DNA from: Aliiroseovarius halocynthiae
GTDB lineage: Bacteria; Pseudomonadota; Alphaproteobacteria; Rhodobacterales; Rhodobacteraceae
DNA length: 42,027 nt
Direction: 5' to 3'
Assembly: GCF_007004645.1 (NCBI RefSeq)
Contig: NZ_ML660029.1
Span: 1 to 42,027 of the forward strand
Numbering within the stretch: position 1 is the first letter of the stretch; every line of letters begins with the position of its first letter. Below, piece by piece: positions 17,083 to 24,887 of this stretch. The notes under the pieces are model-generated. The model did not search any database, was not told the origin of the DNA, and worked only from the letters and a program-made list of their open reading frames with translations. Made by a program: the position numbers and the translations under genes.

Positions 17083-17603
17083 GCGTCACCCCCTTTCACC
17101 AATCGCCATAGCTGGCGCAGTTGCAGCACGACCAGTGCCACCAACGCCGCCAGCAAAAGGGCATAAAGGTAGTATTTCGGGAACGGCAGCGAGACCATTT
17201 TCTGGAAGCTGGTCTGGCGCGCCAGAATGTAAAGTGAATAGAGCAGAAAGCCGAACATGCCGGTCGTGACGATGGCGGCAAAGATCTTGATCGGATGCAG
17301 CAGGTGCCCAACGAACCCGTCAATGAACTCGAGCCGGATATGGGTATCGCGCAGCTGACAACGCAGCGCGCCGGTAAAGGCCAAAAGGATCAAAAGATAG
17401 CGCGCAGCTTCTTCCGTCCAGGACAGCGAGTCGTTCAACACATAGCGCGTCAAAAACTGCAACAGCACTGTGAAGAACAGCGCAGTAAACACGATCAGTG
17501 CAGGGATATCCCAGACCGAGAAAAACTGTCGCCAGGATTTGGTCGTGTTGCCCATCACCTCTTCGGTGAACAGATCGTCCAGATCTTCCGTAGATCGCCC
17601 CAT
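17079..17603 (-). CDS. TRAP transporter small permease, DctQ type
   Basis: A 174-residue protein with four hydrophobic segments and the DctQ motif LSWTEEAARYLLILLAFTGA in the second half of the first pair. The start at MGRSTEDL is chosen because AAGGAGGG lies directly before it; the in-frame Met 34 codons upstream has no such site and begins close to the preceding gene's stop. Unusually long polar N-terminus (about 25 residues) before the first membrane segment. Coupled by a four-base overlap to DctM. Confidence 0.9.
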   Translation of the reverse strand: MGRSTEDLDDLFTEEVMGNTTKSWRQFFSVWDIPALIVFTALFFTVLLQFLTRYVLNDSLSWTEEAARYLLILLAFTGALRCQLRDTHIRLEFIDGFVGHLLHPIKIFAAIVTTGMFGFLLYSLYILARQTSFQKMVSLPFPKYYLYALLLAALVALVVLQLRQLWRLVKGGDA

Positions 17604-17667
17604 GACGCCCTCCTTCAAAGATGAGGGCGCGCGACTAGATCGCACGCCCGTAAGATTTTTATGTGGA

Positions 17668-18648
17668 TTACTTGATCGCCTGAAGGCGCTCGTAAACTTC
17701 GGCATCCCACGGAACGTTCGAACCGGTCAAAGCGGGGGAAACGGCTTCGATAAACGGGCCACGATCGACTTCATTTACGGTCACGCCTTGTTCACGGAAC
17801 CAGTCGGCAAGGCTGGCTTCCGATGCGACGATTTCATTCGACGCCCATTCGGCACCGTGGCGGATCGCGTCTTTCAAGGTTGCCAGATCTTCGTCACTCA
17901 GCTTGGCCACCGTCGCGGGCGAAATCAGCGTTACCAGCGAATTGGTGATGTGGCTGGTTAGGTTAATGTTCGTCTGAACTTCATAGAACTTCTTGAACTG
18001 GATCGTGGGCAGCGGGTTTTCTTGTGCGTCCACCACACCTTGTTGCAGCGCAAGATAGACTTCCGAAAATGCCATCGGCGTCGGGTTCGCACCGGTCGCT
18101 GCGGGGAACATCTGATAGGCAGGTGCGTTCGGCGTACGGATCTTCAACCCTTCCATATCGGCAGGCTTAAGGATCGGCTTGTTCGACGTCACCTGACGCG
18201 ACCCGTAATAGGTCATGGCCACAACGTGGTTGCCGGTCACATCGGTATAGCTTTGCGCAAGTTCCGTAAACAGGTCCGAATTCGCATAGGCCTTCCAGTG
18301 ATCATAGTCACGCAAGGTGAACGGATAGTCCGAGATCGAAATCGGCGGATAGCTTTGGCCCAGGAACGCAACACCGGTATAGATCATGTCGACTGTGCCC
18401 AGCGACAGCCCTTCGTTCAGCGCGGCTTCTTTGCCCAGCTGAGACGCCGGGAAAACTTCGATCTTATAGCGCCCATCGGTGCCTTTTGCGAATTCTTCAG
18501 CCACTTGAAGTGCAGCTTCGTGATACGGAGTTGCTGTCTCATAGACATGGGCAAACTTCAGCACGTCCTCGGCGAATGCCGGGGTAGAGATCGCGATGGT
18601 TGTGGCAGCAAATGCACCAAGAACGGCGCGACGCGGCAGTGAAAACAT
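17668..18648 (-). CDS. TRAP transporter substrate-binding protein, DctP type
   Basis: A 326-residue periplasmic protein with a signal peptide to about residue 26 (FSLPRRAVLG, then ISTPAFA-ED); the twin Arg may allow Tat use but lacks a full motif. DctP features: FAHVYETATPYHEAA, the GLKIRTPNAPAYQ segment with the conserved carboxylate-binding Arg, and FSEVYLALQQGVVDAQENPLP. GGGAGG precedes the ATG; the longer start five codons earlier overlaps that site. It is the first gene of the TRAP operon, read away from the regulator at 18785. Confidence 0.93.
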   Translation of the reverse strand: MFSLPRRAVLGAFAATTIAISTPAFAEDVLKFAHVYETATPYHEAALQVAEEFAKGTDGRYKIEVFPASQLGKEAALNEGLSLGTVDMIYTGVAFLGQSYPPISISDYPFTLRDYDHWKAYANSDLFTELAQSYTDVTGNHVVAMTYYGSRQVTSNKPILKPADMEGLKIRTPNAPAYQMFPAATGANPTPMAFSEVYLALQQGVVDAQENPLPTIQFKKFYEVQTNINLTSHITNSLVTLISPATVAKLSDEDLATLKDAIRHGAEWASNEIVASEASLADWFREQGVTVNEVDRGPFIEAVSPALTGSNVPWDAEVYERLQAIK

Positions 18649-18683
18649 TTGATATCCTCCCAAAATGGACAGTGTCGTGCACT

Positions 18684-18703
18684 GTATTTAATTGATTAAA
18701 TAC
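18684..18703. promoter_or_regulatory. 20-bp palindromic operator candidate
   Basis: GTATTTAATTGATTAAATAC has perfect 9-bp arms around TG. It lies 35 bp upstream of the DctP start in the divergent gap with the 18785 regulator, and is the most symmetric member of the AT-rich motif set of this island. Confidence 0.68.
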
Positions 18704-18724
18704 TGATTTCGTGGGTTCGCAAGT

Positions 18725-18743
18725 GGTTTTAATTATTATATAC
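18725..18743. promoter_or_regulatory. AT-rich operator-like site 4
   Basis: Read on the minus strand, GTATATAATAATTAAAACC agrees with the minus-strand form of the site at 14390 at about 15 of 19 positions. It lies 41 bp before the GTG of the 18785 regulator. Confidence 0.45.
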
Positions 18744-18784
18744 ACTCATTAAAGCCAGTATTTGCCCCACCCCATGAGGAAACA

Positions 18785-19681
18785 GTGGCACGTTCCAGTC
18801 GACAGTTCCGAAAATCCTATAATGAGACGCTGACCCGGTTGCAGCTTGGAATTCCGGTTCCGAACCCGACACAATTGGCCTTGCAGCTGGGCATCAGCCG
18901 AACGACCAGCCGCAAAATCCAAGCAAAACTGCAAGAGTGCGGCCTGATCAGCAGCGACCCGACGCAGCATAAGGACCAGCACCTGCCCGCTTTGCGGTCA
19001 CCACGCCCAGACGACTTTTTCCCCAAGGAAAGCACCCTCACCACCGAGGCCAGGATACAAGAGAAACTGATGACGTGGGTAATCGACCAGAAAATTCAGG
19101 CCGACGGGGGCTTCACCGAGGCGCAGGTCGTACGCGCGCTTGGCATCTCACATGCGGCCATTCGCGAGTTCCTTATCAGACTGAGCAGCTTTGGCCTGAT
19201 CCGGCGCGAACCCAGTCGCCGCTGGAAGTTTCAAAGCATGACCCGAGACTACGCAGACGAGGTGTATGAATTCCGGAAGTTTATCGAGTTTCGATCCCTG
19301 CGCAAAGTTCTGGCACTTCCGGATACAGACCCAATCTGGTCCGATCTGAGGACGCTTAAGTTAAAGCACTTACGTGCGCTGGAGCGGCCAATGCGGGATC
19401 CCATTCAGTTTAAAGAGCTGGATGTAGAGTTTCATGCCGCATTGAACCAAGCTGCGCGACACAGGTTCCTTCTGGGAAATGACGATGCGGTCTCGCTTTT
19501 GTTTTTCTCGCATTACCACCTATCTGCGGATCAGCATGTGGTGTCGGACCGAAACGAACGCACGATCCACGAGCATATCCGCATTATTGATGCATTGATA
19601 TCATCAGATCTGGACCAGGCCGTGGTGGCTATGGAACACCACTTAGATGCAGCAAAACGCGAACTGATCAACCGTCTTTGA
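18785..19681 (+). CDS. GntR-like regulator, double winged helix plus FCD-like domain (paralogue)
   Basis: A 298-residue protein starting at GTG with GAGG upstream. Residues 1-60 carry the first winged helix (NPTQLALQLGISRTTSRKI, 27-45), residues 88-150 a second one (TEAQVVRALGISHAAIREFL, wing REPSRRWKF) and residues 152-298 the helical FCD-like part (ELDVEFHAALNQ, EHIRIIDALISSDLDQAV). It is collinear with the product of 11327-12229, implying duplication. It is divergent from the TRAP operon and probably regulates it. The first domain has weaker GntR similarity than the second, so the second may be the main DNA reader. Confidence 0.83.
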   Translation: MARSSRQFRKSYNETLTRLQLGIPVPNPTQLALQLGISRTTSRKIQAKLQECGLISSDPTQHKDQHLPALRSPRPDDFFPKESTLTTEARIQEKLMTWVIDQKIQADGGFTEAQVVRALGISHAAIREFLIRLSSFGLIRREPSRRWKFQSMTRDYADEVYEFRKFIEFRSLRKVLALPDTDPIWSDLRTLKLKHLRALERPMRDPIQFKELDVEFHAALNQAARHRFLLGNDDAVSLLFFSHYHLSADQHVVSDRNERTIHEHIRIIDALISSDLDQAVVAMEHHLDAAKRELINRL

Positions 19682-19712
19682 TCCGGCCCTGATAGGTCCA
19701 CCAAACGAAGCT

Positions 19713-20480
19713 CTATTTCAGATCAGACGGGTCCATATCGACAATGAAGTAATTGGGATAGCGCTCTAACGCGTCCAAGGTATCACTTTTCAACTGGCTC
19801 AGATGGTGGTCCATACACTCCGCCGCACGCTCGGCATCGCCAGCCTCGATCGCATCTGCGATTTGGCTGTGTTCGGTCACAACCTGATGCATCCGGTTGG
19901 CCACGGGCAAAGTCAGATGGCGGTGCCGATCCATCGGCGTTTTGATCTGCTGAATCACCCGCCACAGCCCCGGAAAGCCGCTCATCTCGGCGATTTGGGC
20001 ATGAAAAGCGCTGTCGGTCTTATCGAATTCGGACTGCTTTCCCGCATCAGCCGCGTCGCGATTATCTTCTATGATCGCACGAAGGTGCAGTTTTTGGGCA
20101 GCCGTTGCCGAAGTTGCGGCGCGCGCCACAAGATCCCGTTCCAAAGCCCGACGCGCGACCAGCGCCTCGGGCAAGATCGACAAAGGAATGCGGGCAACGA
20201 AAGTGCCAGATTTTGGCACCACTTCGACCAACATCTCTTTCACCAGACGCAGCACCGCTTCGCGCACCGGCGTGCGCGAGGCATCAAAGTCGCTGGCGAC
20301 CTCGCGTTCCAGAATGGGGGTGCCAGGCGGCAGGATTAGATTGGTGATGTCATGGTGCAGCTGCTCATAGATGCGATCCGCCAAGGTTTGGCGTGTTCCG
20401 CTTTCGAACTGCCCCTGCCCGGAAGGCGCTGTATTTGCGGCCCTCCGTCGCGGGGCCTGTTTTTCCTGCTCTGACATCAT
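19713..20480 (-). CDS. GntR-family regulator (FadR/FCD subgroup)
   Basis: About 255 residues. A low-complexity basic N-tail (QAPRRRAANTAPSGQG) precedes the winged helix (LPPGTPILEREVASDFDASRTPVREAVLRL) and an FCD domain with FDKTDSAFHAQIAEMSG and a late HSQIADAIEAGDAERAAECMDHHL, where metal-binding His residues usually fall. GGTGAC lies just before ATG-ATG (20480/20477); a GTG nine codons further upstream is less likely. It is divergent from the SDR/hydrolase genes and flanked by a strong inverted repeat, so it likely represses that operon and itself. Confidence 0.87.
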   Translation of the reverse strand: MMSEQEKQAPRRRAANTAPSGQGQFESGTRQTLADRIYEQLHHDITNLILPPGTPILEREVASDFDASRTPVREAVLRLVKEMLVEVVPKSGTFVARIPLSILPEALVARRALERDLVARAATSATAAQKLHLRAIIEDNRDAADAGKQSEFDKTDSAFHAQIAEMSGFPGLWRVIQQIKTPMDRHRHLTLPVANRMHQVVTEHSQIADAIEAGDAERAAECMDHHLSQLKSDTLDALERYPNYFIVDMDPSDLK

Positions 20481-20541
20481 CGTCACCGTTCTGACTGTTG
20501 CCAACACGCCTAAGCGGGCGCGTTGATAATCTCAACTTGTA

Positions 20542-20568
20542 TAACTGGTATATCTGGTATACTAGTTA
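20542..20568. promoter_or_regulatory. 27-bp inverted repeat, GntR operator candidate
   Basis: Arms TAACTGGTATA and TATACTAGTTA are complementary at 10 of 11 positions around TCTGG. It lies in the 164-bp divergent gap between the GntR gene and the SDR. The TGGTATA core resembles TGGT-type sites of FadR-group regulators. Confidence 0.7.
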
Positions 20569-20644
20569 CCAAGAAAACGCAAACTCGCCGCATTCACCGT
20601 GTCGTTTCACCGACAAAGGCGATCTTGTGCAGAAAGGAAACAAG

Positions 20645-21391
20645 ATGAGCTATGAGCTGTCACTGAACGGCAAAACCGCCCTTATCACCGCCGCAGGTCA
20701 GGGCATTGGCCGCGCCAGCGCCGAGGCATTCGCCCGTGCGGGCGCAACGGTCTATGCCACCGATGTCAACGAAACCACACTGGCCGAGCTAGACAAGGTG
20801 GATGGCATTACCGCCCTGAAACTGGACGTGATGGACGCAGACAACATCGCCTCGGTTCTGGCGCAAACCGGACCGCTGGACGTCCTGTTCAACTGCGCAG
20901 GCTTCGTGCATGCGGGTAGTATTCTGGAATGCCCGGAAGACGACTGGGATTTCGCCTTCAACCTGAATGCCAAAGCGCAATACCGCATGTGTCAGGCCGT
21001 TCTGCCCGATATGCTGGCCAAGGGTGGCGGATCGATCATCAACATGGCCTCGGTCGCGTCGTCGATCAAAGGCGTGCCGAACCGCTTTGCATATTGTGCA
21101 TCGAAAGCCGCCGTCATTGGCCTGACAAAAGCCATCGCTGCCGACTTTGTTACCAAAGGCATTCGATGCAACGCGATCTGCCCCGGCACCGTCGACAGCC
21201 CGTCGCTGCACGACCGCCTGCGCGCGACCGGAGATTACGATCAAGCCATGAAAGATTTCATTGCCCGCCAGCCCATGGGCCGCGTTGGGGACGCTGATGA
21301 GGTCGCTGCACTAGCGCTGTATCTGGCCTCGGATGCCAGCGGCTTTACCACCGGACAAACCCACACAATCGACGGCGGCTGGACCGCCTGA
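20645..21391 (+). CDS. SDR dehydrogenase, 2-keto-3-deoxy-L-fuconate 4-dehydrogenase candidate
   Basis: A 248-residue classical SDR. The cofactor motif T15-AAGQGIG (15-22) is followed by D40 at the end of strand 2, which favours NAD. NCAG (83-86), catalytic Ser in VASS (137-140), Y150 and K154 (YCASK) and PGTVDSP are present. The C-terminus ends TIDGGWTA. In the non-phosphorylating L-fucose and L-rhamnose routes an SDR oxidises C4 of the 2-keto-3-deoxy acid, and the FAH hydrolase encoded 13 bases downstream then splits the product. The start is set by AAGGA; the in-frame extension of 49 codons runs through the operator and is rejected. Confidence 0.85.
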   Translation: MSYELSLNGKTALITAAGQGIGRASAEAFARAGATVYATDVNETTLAELDKVDGITALKLDVMDADNIASVLAQTGPLDVLFNCAGFVHAGSILECPEDDWDFAFNLNAKAQYRMCQAVLPDMLAKGGGSIINMASVASSIKGVPNRFAYCASKAAVIGLTKAIAADFVTKGIRCNAICPGTVDSPSLHDRLRATGDYDQAMKDFIARQPMGRVGDADEVAALALYLASDASGFTTGQTHTIDGGWTA

Positions 21392-21404
21392 ACAGGAGAC
21401 AGAC

Positions 21405-22247
21405 ATGAAACTTTTGCGTTACGGCCCCAAGGGGCAGGAAAAGCCGGGCATTCTGGATGCTGACGGCAAAGTGCGGGATCTGTCTGCACATGTGGCCGAC
21501 ATTGCGGGTGATGCACTGGGCGACGCAGGTCTTGCGAAGATCGCAGCCCTTGATCTGGCCACCCTGCCCGAAGTCGAAATCGATCGCTATGGCCCCTGCG
21601 TCTCGGGCGTGGGAAAGTTCATCTGTATCGGTCTGAACTACTCTGACCACGCCGCCGAAAGCGGCCTGCCTGTGCCTTCCGAGCCTGTAATTTTCGCCAA
21701 GGCCACATCGGCCATCTGCGGCCCCAACGACAATATCGAAATCCCGCGCGGATCCACCGCCACCGACTGGGAAGTCGAACTGGGCGTCGTGATCGGAAAA
21801 GAGGCCAAATATATCGACGAGGCCGACGCGCTGGACTATATCGCGGGCTATTGCGTAATCAACGACATCTCGGAACGCGACTTCCAGATCAAGCGCGAAG
21901 GCCAGTGGACCAAAGGCAAATCTGCCGACACCTTCGGCCCAATCGGCCCGTGGCTGGTTACCCGGGACGAGGTTCCGGACCCGCAGGCCCTGTCCATGTA
22001 TCTGGACGTAAATGACAAGCGCATGCAGGACGGTTCGACCAACACCATGGTCTATGGCGTCGCCCATGTGGTTGCTTACCTTTCGCAATTCATGTCGCTT
22101 CAGCCGGGTGACATCATCTCGACCGGGACACCTCCGGGTGTTGGTCTGGGCATGAAGCCCGACCCTGTTTATCTCAAGGCAGGGGACAAGATGGAGCTTG
22201 GCATTGATGGGCTTGGCACGCAGACCCAAACGGTTGTGCAAGGCTAA
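21405..22247 (+). CDS. FAH-family hydrolase, 2,4-diketo-3-deoxy-L-fuconate hydrolase candidate
   Basis: A 280-residue fumarylacetoacetase-fold protein. Diagnostic stretches are KFICIGLNYSDHAAESG (with the catalytic His), the metal-ligand pair in DWEVELGVVIG, INDISERDFQ, SADTFGPIGPWLV and ISTGTPPGVGLGM. It would cleave a 2,4-diketo-3-deoxyhexonate to pyruvate plus a 2-hydroxyacid: L-lactate from L-fucose or L-rhamnose, L-glycerate if C6 carries a hydroxyl. GGAG before the ATG sets the start. It is followed by a terminator-like hairpin before the glycerate kinase. Confidence 0.87.
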   Translation: MKLLRYGPKGQEKPGILDADGKVRDLSAHVADIAGDALGDAGLAKIAALDLATLPEVEIDRYGPCVSGVGKFICIGLNYSDHAAESGLPVPSEPVIFAKATSAICGPNDNIEIPRGSTATDWEVELGVVIGKEAKYIDEADALDYIAGYCVINDISERDFQIKREGQWTKGKSADTFGPIGPWLVTRDEVPDPQALSMYLDVNDKRMQDGSTNTMVYGVAHVVAYLSQFMSLQPGDIISTGTPPGVGLGMKPDPVYLKAGDKMELGIDGLGTQTQTVVQG

Positions 22248-22257
22248 TCCCATCTGA

Positions 22258-22299
22258 AACCGGGCGTTCCACTTATACCTCCTCGGACGCCCGGTTTTT
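22258..22299 (+). terminator. Terminator-like hairpin between hydrolase and glycerate kinase
   Basis: AACCGGGCGTTC pairs with GGACGCCCGGTT (one G-U wobble) and runs into TTTTT. The next gene starts 19 bases later with only a weak ribosome site, so partial read-through or an unseen promoter is needed for the lar genes. Confidence 0.75.
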
Positions 22300-22318
22300 C
22301 ACTTGAAAGACCCTGCCC

Positions 22319-23590
22319 ATGGACACGAAAACCCTTCTTCACGACATGTTTGACGCGGCACTTTCCGCCGCCGATCCGTTGAAAGCCGTAACGGGCCACT
22401 TGCCCCCACGCCCGACGGGTCGTGTGATCGTTGTGGGGGCCGGAAAGGCCTCGGCCCGCATGGCGCAGGCGGTCGAGGCAGAATGGGGTCCGTGCGAAGG
22501 TATCGTCATTGTGCCCTACGGCGCGGCCCTGCCCTGCGACGGCATCCGCATTGTCGAAGGGCGCCATCCGGTGCCCGATCAGGCCGGATCAGATGCCGCG
22601 CACGAAATCCTATCTCTGGTCAGTTCTGCGGATGAAGACGACTTTGTGCTTTGCCTGATTTCCGGTGGCGGCTCAGCACTGTTGTCGGTGCCGGGCGCTG
22701 GCCTCAACCTTGAGGACAAGCAGTTGATCAACCGTGCGCTTCTGACCTCGGGCGCAGCGATTGACGAGATGAACATCGTGCGCAAACACACGTCTTCCAT
22801 CAAAGGCGGGCGGCTGGCGCAGGCGGCCTATCCCGCGCAGGTTCTGACGCTGGTAATCTCGGATGTGCCGGGGGATGACCCGGCCGACATCGCCTCTGGC
22901 CCCACAGTGCCGGACCCATCCACAGCCGCAGATGCGCGCGCCATTATCGACCGGTTTGATTTGGATCTGCCCGATCAGATTCTGGCCGCATTGCACCAAG
23001 CCAGCGCCGAGACACCAACCCCATCCAACCCCTGTTATATAAAAACCGAAACACGGGTGGTCGCGGCGCCGCAGGCATCGCTTGATGCCGCCACCAAGGT
23101 CGCCCGCGCTGCTGGATACACTCCGGTCCTACTGGGTGACGCACTGGAAGGCGAAGCCCGCGAGATGGGTAAAATTATGGGGGGCATCGCGAAACAGGTG
23201 CGCCGCCACGGCCAACCCGCACGCGGCAAGGTCGCGCTAATCTCTGGCGGCGAGGCCACCGTGACCGTGACCGTGACCGGCACGCCCGGCAAAGGCGGCC
23301 GCTGCACCGAGTTCTTGCTGGGTTTCGCGCTGGCCACTTGGGACGAAACAGGCATGGCCGCGCTGGCCTGCGACACGGATGGGCGCGACGGATCGGAACA
23401 CAATGCAGGCGCAGTTTGGCTGCCGCAACATCGCGCCAATGCGGACCGCGAGGACGCGTTGGATCATCTGTCGCGCCACGACGCCTATTCCTTTTTTGAC
23501 CAACACGACGCGCTGGTCACGACCGGCCCAACTCATACCAATGTGAACGACTTCCGGGTCGTTCTGGTGGAGACTGCAAATGACGATTGA
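22319..23590 (+). CDS. Glycerate 2-kinase (GckA/TtuD, MOFRL family)
   Basis: A 423-residue class II glycerate kinase that forms 2-phosphoglycerate from D-glycerate and ATP. Motifs: GRVIVVGAGKASARMAQAVE (34-53), EGRHPVPDQAG, LISGGGSALL (113-122), catalytic-region RKHTSSIKGGRLA, LVISDVPGDDPADIASGPTVPDP, and the MOFRL part with ISGGEATVTV, GGRCTEF, ACDTDGRDG and TGPTHTNVNDFRV. Many members read GGRNQE where this has GGRCTE. A short triple repeat of ACCGTG encodes TVTVTV. It overlaps larA by 11 bases, which ties glycerate use to the nickel-pincer enzyme. Confidence 0.9.
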   Translation: MDTKTLLHDMFDAALSAADPLKAVTGHLPPRPTGRVIVVGAGKASARMAQAVEAEWGPCEGIVIVPYGAALPCDGIRIVEGRHPVPDQAGSDAAHEILSLVSSADEDDFVLCLISGGGSALLSVPGAGLNLEDKQLINRALLTSGAAIDEMNIVRKHTSSIKGGRLAQAAYPAQVLTLVISDVPGDDPADIASGPTVPDPSTAADARAIIDRFDLDLPDQILAALHQASAETPTPSNPCYIKTETRVVAAPQASLDAATKVARAAGYTPVLLGDALEGEAREMGKIMGGIAKQVRRHGQPARGKVALISGGEATVTVTVTGTPGKGGRCTEFLLGFALATWDETGMAALACDTDGRDGSEHNAGAVWLPQHRANADREDALDHLSRHDAYSFFDQHDALVTTGPTHTNVNDFRVVLVETANDD

Positions 23591-24887
23591 ATTACTTTTT
23601 GGCCGGGCCGGCCTGTCCCTGACCCTGCCCGAAACCGCCCGCGCCCATGTGATCGAAAAACCCGCCTTTCCGCCATGCACCGCGCCCAATGAGCAGATCG
23701 CTCAGGCCTTCGTGACGCCGCACGGATCTGCACCTTTGGCGGAACTGGCGCGTGGCAAACGCTCGGCCTGTATCCTGATCTGCGACATCACCCGGCCCGT
23801 CCCCAACCACCTGTTTCTGCGCCCGATGATCGAGACACTCACCAACGAGGGCATTCCACTTGATCAGATCACCGTGCTGATCGCCACTGGGCTGCACCGT
23901 CCCAACGAAGGCGACGAACTGGCCGAGCTGGTCGGTGATCCTTGGGTGGTCGAAAACGTCCGGGTCGAAAACCATTTTGCGCTGGAAGATGCCGATCACA
24001 TTGATCTTGGCGTGACCCCGAAACGCGGCGTCCCCATCAAGATTGACCGCCGAATTGTCGAGGCAGATTTGAAAATCGCCACCGGTCTGGTCGAACCGCA
24101 TTTCATGGCGGGCTTTTCCGGTGGTCGCAAAGTCGTTGCCCCCGGCGTCGCCCATCACGAAACCATCCGCACCTTCCATTCCGCTCGTTTCATGGAGCAC
24201 CCCTTGGCCCGCGAATGCAATCTGGACGGCAATCCACTGCATGAAGAGCAGCTGGAAATCGTGCGCCGTCTGGGCGACGTGTATGCGCTGAACACCGTGA
24301 TCGACGATAAGCGCAATCTGGTCTATTGCAGCTTTGGCGAGATTGTTGAAAGCCATCTGGCCGCCGTGGATTTCGTACGTGGCTATACAGAGATCCCTGT
24401 GGGGCGAAAGTTTAAAACCGTGGTTACCTCGGCCGCCGGATATCCGTTGGATCAGACCTATTACCAGACGGTGAAAGGCATGGTCACGCCGCTTGATATA
24501 CTGGCCGAAGGCGGCACGCTGATCATCGCATCCTCTTGCGCCGAGGGCATCGGGTCCGACCATTTCCGCGCCGCTCAGGAACGGCTGGTCGCCTTGGGCC
24601 CAGAGGCGTTTTTGGCTGGCCTGGAAGCGAAGAGTTTCGCTGACGTGGATGAATGGCAGACAGAAATGCAGCTGAAACCCATGCGGGTCGGGCAGATCCA
24701 GCTTTACGCCCCAGCCCTGTCCGATGATGATTTCGCCGTCACTGGGGTCGAGCGGATTTCCGATCTGCCAACTGCCATTGCCGACAGCATCGCGCGCCAT
24801 GGTGATACAGATATCGCCGTGATCCCCGAAGGTCCTTATGTGGTACCTCAGGCCACCCCGCGCATGCCTTCTGTGGCCACCCAATGA
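23580..24887 (+). CDS. larA: LarA-family nickel-pincer racemase/epimerase
   Basis: A 435-residue member of the LarA (DUF2088) family, which inverts 2-hydroxyacids through a tethered nickel-pincer nucleotide (NPN). The functional residues known from Lactobacillus LarA fall almost at the same numbers: H106 (TGLHRPN; H108 there), H174 (EPHFMAGF), K184 (GGRKVVAPG, the NPN-binding Lys) and H200 (RTFHSARFM, nickel ligand). DITRPVP (69-75) carries the conserved Arg. The enzyme therefore looks active. Substrate is not readable: LarA homologues act on lactate, malate, aromatic hydroxyacids and gluconate. It overlaps the glycerate kinase upstream (11 bases) and larC downstream (4 bases), suggesting glycerate, lactate or an aldonate. 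Confidence 0.9.
   Translation: MTIELLFGRAGLSLTLPETARAHVIEKPAFPPCTAPNEQIAQAFVTPHGSAPLAELARGKRSACILICDITRPVPNHLFLRPMIETLTNEGIPLDQITVLIATGLHRPNEGDELAELVGDPWVVENVRVENHFALEDADHIDLGVTPKRGVPIKIDRRIVEADLKIATGLVEPHFMAGFSGGRKVVAPGVAHHETIRTFHSARFMEHPLARECNLDGNPLHEEQLEIVRRLGDVYALNTVIDDKRNLVYCSFGEIVESHLAAVDFVRGYTEIPVGRKFKTVVTSAAGYPLDQTYYQTVKGMVTPLDILAEGGTLIIASSCAEGIGSDHFRAAQERLVALGPEAFLAGLEAKSFADVDEWQTEMQLKPMRVGQIQLYAPALSDDDFAVTGVERISDLPTAIADSIARHGDTDIAVIPEGPYVVPQATPRMPSVATQ

Noticed and set aside
20498-20644. 49-codon N-terminal extension of the SDR
   Set aside because: It reads through the operator repeat and promoter gap; the ATG at 20645 has its own AAGGA site and begins at the family's usual N-terminus.
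21345-22253. 302-codon frame opposite the FAH hydrolase
   Set aside because: Shadow frame; the hydrolase on the plus strand has all family motifs.
23261-23279. Triple ACCGTG repeat in the glycerate kinase gene
   Set aside because: Encodes TVTVTV in a beta strand that is Thr/Val-rich in the family; not a notable repeat array.
23592-24884. 430-codon open frame opposite larA
   Set aside because: Antisense shadow of a conserved, motif-complete gene in GC-rich DNA; no ribosome site or family features.
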